Of a DNA stretch of 64,000 nt, positions 29,520 to 37,731 are shown piece by piece. A program made the position numbers and the translations under genes. The stretch's first letter is position 1; each line of letters starts with the position of its first letter. Origin of the DNA: Chryseobacterium luteum (lineage in GTDB: Bacteria; Bacteroidota; Bacteroidia; Flavobacteriales; Weeksellaceae); the NCBI RefSeq assembly GCF_000737785.1, contig NZ_JPRO01000014.1, forward strand, positions 1-64,000, given 5' to 3'. The notes under the pieces were generated by a model, which ran no database searches, was not told the origin of the DNA, and saw only the letters and a list, made by a program, of their open reading frames with translations.

Positions 29520-29552
29520 AAACCTTCAAGGTTTTGAAAACCTTGAAGGTTT
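29520..29552. repeat. Palindromic REP-like repeat, copy B
   Basis: Same 16-base arms as copy A (29520-29535 and 29537-29552), with G instead of A in the one-base centre. Copies A and B bracket the RAYT gene. Confidence 0.85.
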
Positions 29553-29563
29553 AACTTTACATA

Positions 29564-30274
29564 ATGAAACCAAAAGCCATCTTCAACTGGAGCAGCGGAA
29601 AAGATTCTGCCTTTGCATTATATAAAATTTTAAAGGAAGATCAATTTGAAATTACCTCTTTATTGACGAGCATTAATAAAGAATTTCAGCGAATTTCTAT
29701 GCATGGTGTTTCTGTTTCGCTTTTGGAACGGCAAGCCGAAAGTTTGGGCTTTTCATTGATTAAGATGGAACTTCCAAAGGAACCTTCCATGGAAGAATAT
29801 CGGGAAATAATGGGCAAAACAATGGAAGAAATAAAATCCAAAGGTGTTACCCACTCTATTTTTGGAGATATTTTTCTGGAAGATTTGAGAAAATATAGAG
29901 AAGACCAGTTAAAGGCAATCGGAATGGAAGCTGTTTTTCCGCTTTGGAAGATTGATACAACCGACCTCATCAACGAATTTTTAAATCTGGGTTTTAAAAC
30001 AATCGTAACCTGCGTCAATGAAACATATCTTGATAAAAGTTTTGCAGGCAGAATTATTGATGAAAACTTCATTAATGATTTACCTGAAAATGTTGATCCA
30101 TGTGGAGAAAACGGAGAATTTCATACTTTTACTTTTAACGGACCGATTTTTAAAACTCCTGCACAATTTGGAATTGGAGAAACAGTAAAGAAAACCTATC
30201 CCAAACCAAAAGTCAGCCCGGAAGATGAAGACAGCGAATATGTTTTCTGGTTCTGCGACCTGATTGTGAAATGA
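29564..30274 (+). CDS. Dph6/DUF71-type PP-loop ATPase
   Basis: 236 residues. The N-terminus has the PP-loop FNWSSGKDSAFALY, and the C-terminal half has the DUF71/COG2102 signature DPCGENGEFHTF near residue 180, with GDIFLEDLRKYRE between them. In eukaryotes and archaea this family (Dph6) amidates diphthine with ATP and ammonia. Bacteria lack diphthamide, and comparative-genomic work on DUF71/COG2102 proposed a role for a bacterial subgroup in B12 salvage. The nearness of the B12-dependent icmF fits that proposal but does not prove it. The second REP palindrome lies 11 bases before the start codon. Confidence 0.85.
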   Translation: MKPKAIFNWSSGKDSAFALYKILKEDQFEITSLLTSINKEFQRISMHGVSVSLLERQAESLGFSLIKMELPKEPSMEEYREIMGKTMEEIKSKGVTHSIFGDIFLEDLRKYREDQLKAIGMEAVFPLWKIDTTDLINEFLNLGFKTIVTCVNETYLDKSFAGRIIDENFINDLPENVDPCGENGEFHTFTFNGPIFKTPAQFGIGETVKKTYPKPKVSPEDEDSEYVFWFCDLIVK

Positions 30275-30673
30275 AATACAATTTATCCCGGCAATTTAAT
30301 AGATTAGTTTTGCTAATTTTTTTTTGTTTCAATCATTCATTGGTCTGCTGTTAACAAAAGCTACTCTGATTTCTTTGGGCTTACTATAATTATTGTAATT
30401 CAGGCTCTTGTTCAATGGACTACCCTGGCTTAGCATAAATTTTGCTTCTCTTTAAGACCTCAAAGGATTTTCTTAGAGCCTGCTTAAATTTTATTCAATA
30501 AAAAATAATTATCTAGAAATAATTACTGAAGAAAATATATTCCTCTCACAGATTAAGGAGATTTATTTCAGTTATAAAAATCTGCGTGATCTGCCAAATC
30601 AGTGAGATTTTAAAAATTTAAGCAGTCTTTTAAATTAATCTCCGGATCTGTAACTTTTAATATAAAAAAAACT
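30275..30673. other. 399-base gene-free gap with an inverted-repeat pair
   Basis: No credible reading frame. An imperfect inverted repeat of about 18 bases (30475-30492 and 30611-30628, sharing CTGCTTAAATTTT) encloses about 118 bases that include the word ATCTGCGTGATCTGCC. This may be a small non-autonomous element or an intergenic repeat. No clear -7 element for the next gene. Confidence 0.45.
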
Positions 30674-31780
30674 GTGATAAAAAATTTTACCTTCCTTTTA
30701 CTTTTCTGTTTTTTGTTTTCCTGTACAACTGAAATTCCAAAAAAAACGGTGGACAAAAATGCAGTGATTGATTCTACCATTACTGCTTTTCAGAGAACAT
30801 TTTTGGAACAGCAGATCGATTCTGTATTTAAAAAATATAATTTCAACGGAAGTATTGCGGTATTTAAGGATTCGCTACAGCTGTACAGAAAGGAAAACGG
30901 ATATTCTGATTTCAAGGGTAAGGTAAAGATCGACAGCAATACAGTTTTTGCCATCGGTTCTGTAAGCAAGCAGTTTACCGCCGCTCTCGTTCTTCTTGAG
31001 ATGGAACAGGGAAAACTGAATATCACCAATAAGGCCTCCAAATACCTGAAAGCATTTCAGAATAAGGAGTATGGAGATATTACCATTCACCAGCTTTTAA
31101 ACCATACTTCCGGATTAAATACTTTCGGAGGAAAGCTGATGTTCAAAAGCGGCTCGGATTTTTTCTATTCTAATGACGGTTTTAATGCACTGGGACAAAT
31201 TGCAGAAGCCGTTTCAGGGAAATCATATGATGAAAATGTCATGGAGCTGTTCAGAAAAGCGGGAATGAAAAATTCTTCCACGGGCAATATATTTAAAGGT
31301 GAAAACTTCGCCAGTGCTTATCTGGGTAATGCTGCACAATTTTCAGTTGTTCCCGATATGCCCAAACGGCTGGGCGGAAAAGATATAGGAATCCCTGCAG
31401 GCGGTATTCTCTCGACCATAGAGGATCTTCGCATCTGGAATAATGCTATGTATAGCGGAAAAATCCTGAAGCCTGAAACTTTAAAGCAGTTTGTTTCTAA
31501 AAGTACAGAAAGACATCATGCAATCCTGGGAAAAATGGGTTATGGGTATGGGATTATGATCAATACCGGAAAGCCTGAAAGTTATTTTCACAGCGGCTAT
31601 GTAAAGGGCTCCCCTTCTCTGAATATTTATTATCCACAGACGAAAACATCTGTTATTATTTTGTCCAATATTGCGGATGAGGAAAAGGGAAAAAGCTGGA
31701 CCTTCAGACCTCATGTGGAGGTAAAAAAGATTGCAGACCAGCTGGAAAACGTCCTGCTGAACCTTAAAGTAAAACATTGA
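30674..31780 (+). CDS. Lipoprotein serine hydrolase (beta-lactamase/PBP fold)
   Basis: 368 residues from a GTG start. The lipoprotein signal FLLLFCFLFSCTT places Cys at residue 17, so the enzyme should face the periplasm. Class C-type motifs: SVSK (nucleophile Ser, in AIGSVSKQFTAAL about residues 95-107), YSNDGFNALG (the YxN motif, about 164), and HSGYVKGSP (the KTG-equivalent HxG, about 310). These match the broad 'serine hydrolase' family of DD-peptidases and esterases rather than a proven antibiotic beta-lactamase. The frameshifted 2H phosphoesterase gene begins nine bases after its stop. Confidence 0.85.
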   Translation: MIKNFTFLLLFCFLFSCTTEIPKKTVDKNAVIDSTITAFQRTFLEQQIDSVFKKYNFNGSIAVFKDSLQLYRKENGYSDFKGKVKIDSNTVFAIGSVSKQFTAALVLLEMEQGKLNITNKASKYLKAFQNKEYGDITIHQLLNHTSGLNTFGGKLMFKSGSDFFYSNDGFNALGQIAEAVSGKSYDENVMELFRKAGMKNSSTGNIFKGENFASAYLGNAAQFSVVPDMPKRLGGKDIGIPAGGILSTIEDLRIWNNAMYSGKILKPETLKQFVSKSTERHHAILGKMGYGYGIMINTGKPESYFHSGYVKGSPSLNIYYPQTKTSVIILSNIADEEKGKSWTFRPHVEVKKIADQLENVLLNLKVKH

Positions 31781-31789
31781 TTTCTTTGT

Positions 31790-32309
31790 ATGAAAAAAAT
31801 GTATTTCATCGCCATCTATCCTCTGCAGGGAGTCGTTGACGAGATTAAAGTATTTAAAAAAGACCTTGCCCTGAATTATGAAAATTCAAAGGCATTAAAA
31901 AATGATGCCCACATTACTTTATTTCCGCCTTTTTCCCGGGATATTGAACTGGAAAGTGATATTCATGCAGCTTTCCAAAAAATAGATACGGATATTTCTC
32001 CTTTTGAAGTAACGCTGAATGGTTTTGGAAGCTTTCCTAATCCCAAAAATCCAGTCATTTTTGTACAGCCCGAAGCCAATGAAAATTTAAATCTGCTTCA
32101 TGAAAGGAAGGCGGTACTTCAGTTTTGGCAAGAATTCTTTTACTCCTCACATGACGGTAGGTTACAGAGATCTCAGCTATGATAATTACCTGAAAGCATG
32201 GGAGATCTACAAGCATAAGGAATATAAAACTAAATTTTTAGTCGACAAAATTCTACTTCTCCGTCATGATGGAAAATGGATTCCTATTGCTGAAAAGCAT
32301 TTAAAATAA
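31790..32309 (+). pseudogene. 2'-5' RNA ligase-like 2H phosphoesterase, frameshifted
   Basis: Two overlapping frames together encode one protein. The first (31790-32182) holds the N-terminal half with HITLFPPF, the first HxT motif. The second frame supplies the C-terminal half with RYFSFGKNSFTPHMTVGYRD, containing the second HxT motif, and ends at 32309. The shift falls near 32100-32120, between LLHE and RRYFSFG; after it the first frame reads unrelated sequence. Intact relatives are about 170-180 residues and act on cyclic phosphodiester ends of RNA or nucleotides. Either a recent disruption or a sequencing error. Confidence 0.75.
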
Positions 32310-32356
32310 GGTTAATCAAACTTTATCCTGATTCAGCAAAAAAGATTTATAAACGC

Positions 32357-32364
32357 TATCTTTG
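32357..32364 (+). promoter_or_regulatory. ruvC promoter, -7 element TATCTTTG
   Basis: TAnnTTTG match only four bases before the ruvC ATG. If used, the transcript would start at or next to the start codon. Confidence 0.5.
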
Positions 32365-32368
32365 AGCC

Positions 32369-32923
32369 ATGATTTCAGAGAAGATAATTTTAGGTATTGA
32401 TCCCGGGACAGCAATTATGGGTTTCGGTATTATTTCCGTGACCAAAAGTAAAATGGAAATGATTTCCATCCACGAATTGATCCTGAAAAAATATCCAAAC
32501 CACGAAACCAAACTGAAATACATCTTTGACAAAACATTAGCCCTGATTGATGAATATCATCCCGATGAAGTAGCTCTGGAAGCTCCATTTTACGGGAAAA
32601 ATGTACAGAGTATGCTTAAGCTGGGCCGTGCACAAGGGGTCGCAATGGCTGCAAGCCTGTACAGAAATATTCCCATCACGGAATATTCGCCTAAAAAGAT
32701 CAAAATGGCCATCACAGGAAACGGAAATGCCAGCAAGGAACAGGTAGCCGGAATGCTTCAGAATCTTTTGAAACTGAAAGAATTTCCCACAAAATATTTA
32801 GATGCTTCAGACGGCCTGGCTGTTGCGGTTTGCCATCATTTCAATTCCGGAACTATAGCGGAAACCAAATCATTCAGCGGCTGGGAAAGTTTTCTGAAAC
32901 AGAATCCGGGAAGGGTGAAGTGA
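32369..32923 (+). CDS. ruvC: Holliday junction resolvase RuvC
   Basis: 184 residues. RuvC cuts Holliday junctions in the RuvABC system. The four acidic catalytic positions are present in their usual settings: Asp11 in LGIDPGTAIMGFG, Glu in ALEAPFYGKNVQS (about 69), and two Asp in YLDASDGLAVAVCHH (about 147-150). Length is normal. The start ATG is the only one before the first catalytic Asp. Confidence 0.97.
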   Translation: MISEKIILGIDPGTAIMGFGIISVTKSKMEMISIHELILKKYPNHETKLKYIFDKTLALIDEYHPDEVALEAPFYGKNVQSMLKLGRAQGVAMAASLYRNIPITEYSPKKIKMAITGNGNASKEQVAGMLQNLLKLKEFPTKYLDASDGLAVAVCHHFNSGTIAETKSFSGWESFLKQNPGRVK

Positions 32924-33101
32924 AAATCAGGATATAAAGCAGATCGACAACGACACTCTGAATAAACTAAAAGCAACACAAGACTTGATGGCAATACCAA
33001 AGCTCATATTTTTTTGCTACTATTGATGATCTATTAAAGTTTCTAAATTTAAAAATATTGCGGCAATGTCGTTTCGTTTTCATCAGAAAAACGAAATATT
33101 C
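32924..33101. other. Gap after ruvC with a hairpin
   Basis: No gene seen. A TTTCGTTTT / AAAACGAAA hairpin lies at 33072-33096. The 80-bp repeat follows. Confidence 0.4.
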
Positions 33102-33181
33102 TATAAAAACAAAACCCACCGCAATTGCAGTGGGTTTTGTGTTATACCGGGACACGAGCTACAAACTCACATCAGCGGGGG
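33102..33181 (+). repeat. 80-bp two-hairpin repeat, copy 1
   Basis: First part: a palindrome centred on GCAATTGC (AACCCACCGC / GCAGTGGGTT arms). Second part: GGACACGAGCTACAAACTC...CAGCGGGGG, where this copy has mutations (ACTCACATCAG for GCTCGCGCCAG). The G-run end abuts a truncated IS3-type transposase. Copies 2 and 3 lie at 38772 and 41670 in the same orientation. Confidence 0.8.
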
Positions 33182-33185
33182 ATCA

Positions 33186-33563
33186 ATATGCTGAAAAAAT
33201 CTTTCTGTAAAGTAAAACACACGGAAAATCTCATTATTCACTCGGATCAGGGATGGCAGTATCGAATGAAAGCCTATCAGAAAATATTAAACGAGAAGGG
33301 AATAATCCAAAGTATGTCCAGAAAAGGAAATTGTTTGGATAATGCGGTGATCGAAAACTTTTTCGGAACACTGAAGTCTGAAATGTTTTATACCAAAAAA
33401 TTTAAAACAATCGATGAGCTTAAAAAAGAAATAAAAGAATATATCACTTATTACAACGACTACAGAATAAGGCTAAATTTAAAAGGAAAGAGCCCGGTAC
33501 AGTACCGAACTCTTTCATCTAATTATATTGTTTAATTTTGTCTAATAATTTGGGTGCAGTCTA
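33186..33563 (+). mobile_element. Truncated IS3-family element (3' end)
   Basis: From about 33186 to 33535 a frame encodes the C-terminal 115 residues of an IS3-type OrfB integrase: LIIHSDQGWQY (second catalytic Asp region), SRKGNCLDNAVIENFFGTLK (with the catalytic Glu) and YNDYRIRLNLKGKSPVQYR. The upstream reading frame runs through the 80-bp repeat and is not transposase. The right terminal repeat is recognisable as GGGTGCAGTCTA ending near 33563. The left half and left end are missing. Confidence 0.8.
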
Positions 33564-33584
33564 TATGCGAGGGTGTGTTGTTTA

Positions 33585-33773
33585 TTAACCTTTTCTTTTA
33601 ATATAACGAATATATAAATAAAGAGCTATAGAAATCACAATTGAAATTATTATTTTAAGATACGTTTGAAGTGGAATTTTGTGACTACTTCCAAGTACCA
33701 TTAATAGATAAAAGACAAAAATTAAAAAAGAAGCAATACAAACAAATTGTAAAATACCCAATACTATTTTCAT
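33585..33773 (-). CDS. Small membrane protein, probable immunity to tip 6
   Basis: 62 residues with two membrane helices (about 5-28 and 38-58) and a basic end (YIKRKG). It starts directly after the stop codon of the Rhs tip at 33774 (TAA then ATG), the position of an immunity gene in toxin-immunity pairs. An inner-membrane immunity protein would fit a membrane-attacking toxin such as the phospholipase-like tip 6. No family was recognised, so the role is by position. Confidence 0.55.
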   Translation of the reverse strand: MKIVLGILQFVCIASFLIFVFYLLMVLGSSHKIPLQTYLKIIISIVISIALYLYIRYIKRKG

Positions 33774-34631
33774 TTATTGATTTTTAATTGTTCCTTGAAA
33801 TCCTTGTTTCAATAAAGCTTGTACAAACTGATTGAACTGATTTTTAGACATACCTCGAAAATCCAGAGTTTCTCCTTTTTTAAAATCCGTTTTCTCTCCT
33901 CTAATAACCCCTACAACAATTAGAGCGGATTTAGTAAGGAGTGCAGCTTCTTGGGTTGATCCATACATATCTTTTGTTAGTTTTTTAACTGATGACACAT
34001 TAAACCCTAAATGATCATCTGTTTTTGCGCCTTTATGCGCTATAGCATCTTGTAACGCGTGTAAACCTTGTCCTAGATTTCCAATTTTTGAATCATCTGA
34101 TGAATTTGCATATGCGAATATATTATCTCAACCAAAACTTAGACCTCTTGACATTGCTTGATATTCAGTCATTCCATCCTCTGCCTCTTGATCACTCATC
34201 ATTGAATGCCATTTACTATTAGCTTCGTCTTGTGATCTTGCTGTTATATTATAATTTATCCCTACTCCTGTTCTATAGGCTGTGCCACTTCCATTTTTAA
34301 GATGGAGTGTCCCATCAACAAAATGAACATTTGAACTAGGGTGATCCGCATATGTACTTGATTAATAAGATATTAAATCAGCTCTACTTTTTGAATATCT
34401 CAATTTTAACATTTGCTTATAGGTAATGTCATAATGGACAGATACTGCATAATCTCCATTTTTATCAATAAATAAAATTGGATTATTTGAAGCATAACTA
34501 TAAACCGAATTAGCTGGGAATTTCTCACTAAATCTATCCAAAGTTCCAAATCTCCCGATATCCGGCATATAAAATCTCGCTCCATAATCATACATTCCAG
34601 ACTCTTGGAGTTCTTTTCCATTGTACTTATA
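33774..34631 (-). pseudogene. Rhs tip fragment 6, phospholipase C-like, two nonsense codons
   Basis: One continuous frame from about 34631 to 33774 with two internal stops (TAA at 34364-34362, TGA at 34130-34128). It starts inside the Rhs core ([31 protein letters not shown]), with no upstream part of the gene. The tip reads ISY-stop-SSTYADHP, ARSQDEANSKWHSM, then SFG-stop-DNIF, IGNLGQGLHALQDAIAHKGA and a C-terminal RGEKTDFKKGETLDF region. The H-x(3)-D-x(3)-H spacing in GLHALQDAIAHKG is like the zinc site of zinc-dependent phospholipase C. Both stops are single-base changes from sense codons, so the toxin is probably dead. The immunity gene after it is intact. Confidence 0.75.
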
Positions 34632-34664
34632 ATTCTACTTATTTACAAACTTACACTTGCTACT

Positions 34665-35111
34665 TTATCTCAATGAATCAATTAAAATTAATTTATCACC
34701 TTGTACTTTATATTTGTAAAAAGGATAAATCACATCACTATGAGGTGGAGTACCTTTTAATATATAATTGTCGATACTATCCTTTTTATAAATTTTTATA
34801 AATTTTCTTCCTAGTTTTTGACTGTCTATGACATAAGTAGGTTTAAGAATATTACTTTCATAAATGCCAAAACAGTTTTTATATTGTATTCCCTGTGGAC
34901 TGATTGTTATGGTGATTAATGTATCTTGATTTTTTGAAAAAGAGATGTCATATATAGATAACGAATTAAGTTTGTTATTTGGAATTGGATTCTCTTGCTG
35001 GTATTTCAATATTTCGGTATATAAATTCTGGCTAAAGAAAAACTGCTCTTTTTTTTCTTTGTCACAACTTATTAATGAGATTATAAAAAAGGATATGATT
35101 AGATTTTTCAT
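34665..35111 (-). CDS. Lipoprotein, probable immunity to tip 5
   Basis: 148 residues with lipoprotein signal MKNLIISFFIISLISCDKE (Cys16). The rest is a beta-rich soluble domain (SIYDISFSKNQDTLITITIS) with no recognised family. The ATG overlaps the stop of the JAB-like Rhs tip (ATGA at 35111-35108), typical of toxin-immunity pairs. An envelope-anchored immunity protein suggests the toxin is met in the periplasm. Confidence 0.6.
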   Translation of the reverse strand: MKNLIISFFIISLISCDKEKKEQFFFSQNLYTEILKYQQENPIPNNKLNSLSIYDISFSKNQDTLITITISPQGIQYKNCFGIYESNILKPTYVIDSQKLGRKFIKIYKKDSIDNYILKGTPPHSDVIYPFYKYKVQGDKLILIDSLR

Positions 35112-35944
35112 CTTTTAAAATTTTTACTGTCATTATTAATTTTCTTGACCAAATAAACTCCTTTCAAAGTGATATTATAGAGGTTAGTTGACTTCGGAAA
35201 AAACACATAATTAGGATAATTAGCCTTATATATAATTGCATTGCGATAATCTCCTCCTCTCTCACCATAATATGCACCATTTTCTCTAGCACCTAAAGAA
35301 TTTAATTCTGTGTAATCTTCTTCGTACTTTGTTTTAAAAGGATGATAATGATATTCTGCGTTTGTTTTAACATCTTTCCCTATTTGCCCAGATCCTGGCG
35401 CAAAACCTGAATCATTATATGTTTGCAAAGCCAAATATCTTTTTTTTCCCAAATTAAAGTCAATGAGTGAAAATTCCACATTTTTAGCATTATTGGCTGC
35501 GTATTGGAATAATTCAAACATATCATCCTCAACTTGTGAACTATATTCTTTAATAGATTGGTGATATGCAGGATTACTATCATCCTTCCTACCATCTCTA
35601 TAATATTGCAGTTGTCCTACAAGCCCTTTGGTCTTTATCCTTATACCATCTTTATAATCACCTTTTTTATCGCCATTGTTATCATTAATTGATCCAGTTT
35701 TACTATTATAACCATAAACCAAATCATCTCCTGCTTGCTTTTTTGCAAGAATAAATTTACCTTGTTCATTTAATAAATAAACATCCATTCCATCCTTATC
35801 AACAAACATTATAGGATTATTTAAAACGTAATTATAATTACTAAAGTCAAAGAATTTTTCACTTAAAGGATCCATTACTCCCCATCTTCCAATATCCGAC
35901 ATATACATCCTTGCGCCATAATCATACATCCCCGTTTCTTGCAA
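35108..35944 (-). CDS. Rhs tip fragment 5 with JAB-like toxin domain, 5'-truncated
   Basis: 278 residues counted from a TTG, but in-frame homology to the Rhs core continues upstream to about 36000 ([14 protein letters not shown]), so this is a truncated rhs gene rather than one with its own start. Core part: MYDYGARMYMSDIGRWGVMD, PLSEKFFDFSNYNYVLNN. The tip (about 60-278) has VEFSLIDFN, then TNAEYHYHPFKTKYEEDY: an acidic residue, HxHP and a later Asp, resembling the JAB/JAMM metallopeptidase pattern, although the final Asp is nearer than usual. Such JAB-like toxins are known in polymorphic toxin systems. Probably silent unless recombined onto a full-length rhs. Confidence 0.7.
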   Translation of the reverse strand: MQETGMYDYGARMYMSDIGRWGVMDPLSEKFFDFSNYNYVLNNPIMFVDKDGMDVYLLNEQGKFILAKKQAGDDLVYGYNSKTGSINDNNGDKKGDYKDGIRIKTKGLVGQLQYYRDGRKDDSNPAYHQSIKEYSSQVEDDMFELFQYAANNAKNVEFSLIDFNLGKKRYLALQTYNDSGFAPGSGQIGKDVKTNAEYHYHPFKTKYEEDYTELNSLGARENGAYYGERGGDYRNAIIYKANYPNYVFFPKSTNLYNITLKGVYLVKKINNDSKNFKR

Positions 35945-36012
35945 CTCCTTTCCGTTGTACTTATACTGATAAGTAACCTTGCAATTGCGGTTTTTCTTTA
36001 TCTATTGTTTTT

Positions 36013-36447
36013 TTACATAAAAGAATGAGCTTTATTAGTATATTCTATTTTATAATGATTTTTGTCTTTTCCAATATATATAAACTTATATTTTGGTAAT
36101 TGTTCTTTGTTTAATTTTATTTTATGCTTATTATCAATAATAATTTCAACCTCTTTATTATTAAAAATTACACAAGAGTTTGTAAGCCCTAACATCGGCA
36201 TGGTTTTACTTTTTTCATTCAGAACTATACTATCATCATTTTTAACGGTTATAAGATTATCAAATCCCGATGTAAAGGTTAAAAAAGATTTATTTTTATC
36301 ACTTGCATTAAAATGCTTAATCATTACTCTTGAACGCACATTATCAACTATTTCCATTTCTTTACCATATTCTTCAGTTGTCTTTACAGCAGAACAGCTT
36401 ATAAAAACAAACGAAAAGCAGATTATTATTCTATTAAAAGCTTTCAT
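36013..36447 (-). CDS. Lipoprotein, probable immunity to tip 4
   Basis: 144 residues, lipoprotein signal IIICFSFVFISCSAV (Cys18), then a soluble domain without a known family. Its ATG overlaps the stop that the metalloprotease tip would have without its frameshift (TAATG at 36449-36445). That supports pairing of the two. Likely protects against a protease in the periplasm. The next cassette begins within about 12 bases of its stop. Confidence 0.6.
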   Translation of the reverse strand: MKAFNRIIICFSFVFISCSAVKTTEEYGKEMEIVDNVRSRVMIKHFNASDKNKSFLTFTSGFDNLITVKNDDSIVLNEKSKTMPMLGLTNSCVIFNNKEVEIIIDNKHKIKLNKEQLPKYKFIYIGKDKNHYKIEYTNKAHSFM

Positions 36448-37242
36448 TATCTCGTTTTGGGTTGTTGTTTTTCTATTAGTTTTATAGACTCTGTCCTTTG
36501 TTCTGGAGTCATTTTTGTACCAGGACCTCCTTTACGCATTAAATCATTTACTATCATGTTTCTGTCCAGCCGTATGAAGGTCTTCATGAGCCCCTGTTTT
36601 AGCTAGTTGTTTACTATCCCTTTTATCAAAGAGTAAATTACCACTTGCATCCATAGGCATTCCTTGGGTTGTATAAACATTAATTTGGGTTCTATTGGTT
36701 TGTGTATTATTAGTAGTATCAGCCATTCCATTAGTAAAAACTACATTATTATCAATAAATTCTTGGCTTTTTCCTTTAAAATCATCCACGTTATTAGTAT
36801 CATAACCAATATTATATTCTCTTATAATAGTAGCTTTATTGCTTTCACTAAAGGTAATATTAACCTGATTGCCATCAGAATCTTTCCCTCCAAAAGAAGA
36901 AACAATTTGTGCATTTCGCTCCTGATTTAATGTCGACATTTGAGCATTAGAAAGAACTCCTACTGTATTATTTACAGGCTTGTATGTAAGGTGTAAATTG
37001 ACAGTTTTATTTTTCAAGTTTCTACTCGCTACCCATTCTAAACCTTCCAATTCTCTACCATCAACAACTCTATTTTCAGAAAAATTATAATGAGACTGAT
37101 AAGCATACTTTTCAGAAAGCGGATCAATATTAAAAAACCTACCAACATCGGGCATATAGTTTCTCCATTTGAAACTGTACCAACCAGTCTCCTGCAACTC
37201 TTGTCCTTGGTACTTATAATTTTTGTATGTAGCAGAATAATT
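36447..37242 (-). pseudogene. Rhs tip fragment 4 with metzincin-type protease, frameshifted
   Basis: Begins right at the stop of the previous immunity gene with NYSATYKNYKYQGQELQE, i.e. in the Rhs core, then SFKWRNYMPDVGRFF and NIDPLSEKYAYQSHYNFSEN. The open frame stops at 36544 after GAHEDLHTAGQKHDSK. HEDLHTAGQKHD fits the metzincin zinc motif HExxHxxGxxH/D. In the other frame the sequence continues NDLMRKGGPGTKMTPEQ to a stop at 36447; NDLM is a plausible Met-turn. Restoring two bases in the AAA run near 36547 would join them and place the stop in TAATG overlap with the immunity gene. So the protease tip is split by a homopolymer frameshift. Confidence 0.75.
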
Positions 37243-37731
37243 TTACCATATTTTTATTATACCTTTCTGATTTGTAACCCCTTCAATCTTTATTCTAATG
37301 GTATCTTGTAAATATGGTTGCTTTAAATACCCCCAATTTACATCTGAACTATCTAATTTCACTCTATCCTCTGGAAAAATATTTAATACAATAGAATCTT
37401 TTTTATTTCTTTCATAACTCAAATTGTATGGATATTTAGTATAAGTATCAATTCTTGTTTCTTCCATAGAATGATAGCCATATCTAAATCCTTTTTCAAT
37501 ATATGGTCTAAAATGAAATCCTTTTAAATTACTTGAATCAACAATTTGATAATTCAGGTGTTTCACAAAAATTTTTCTATTTTTTGACTCTAAAATGCTC
37601 GTAGTTCCAACTCTATATTTCCATTTTTTGTAGCCATACCATCCAACAGAAGAAGAGAATAAGCCGAATAAATAATATAATAGGATACCAATCAAGCATA
37701 GCCCCGTAAAAACAATTGCTATTTTTTTCAT
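37243..37731 (-). CDS. Membrane-anchored protein, probable immunity to tip 3
   Basis: 162 residues. One N-terminal membrane helix (IAIVFTGLCLIGILLYYLF) followed by a soluble domain of about 130 residues that would lie in the periplasm. No family was recognised. The start overlaps the stop of Rhs tip 3 (37731-37728). A periplasmic immunity domain agrees with the predicted peptidase of tip 3 acting on cell wall or envelope protein. Its stop is immediately followed by the next Rhs cassette. Confidence 0.6.
   Translation of the reverse strand: MKKIAIVFTGLCLIGILLYYLFGLFSSSVGWYGYKKWKYRVGTTSILESKNRKIFVKHLNYQIVDSSNLKGFHFRPYIEKGFRYGYHSMEETRIDTYTKYPYNLSYERNKKDSIVLNIFPEDRVKLDSSDVNWGYLKQPYLQDTIRIKIEGVTNQKGIIKIW

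Noticed and set aside
28830..29560. CRISPR array (repeats around the RAYT)
   Set aside because: Only two palindromic copies more than 650 bases apart with a gene between; no spacer array.
30674..31780. Antibiotic-resistance beta-lactamase
   Set aside because: Motifs fit the general serine hydrolase/DD-peptidase group; nothing specifically indicates beta-lactam hydrolysis.
33125..33188. Start of the IS3 fragment frame within the 80-bp repeat
   Set aside because: The first 20 or so codons are translated repeat sequence and not transposase.
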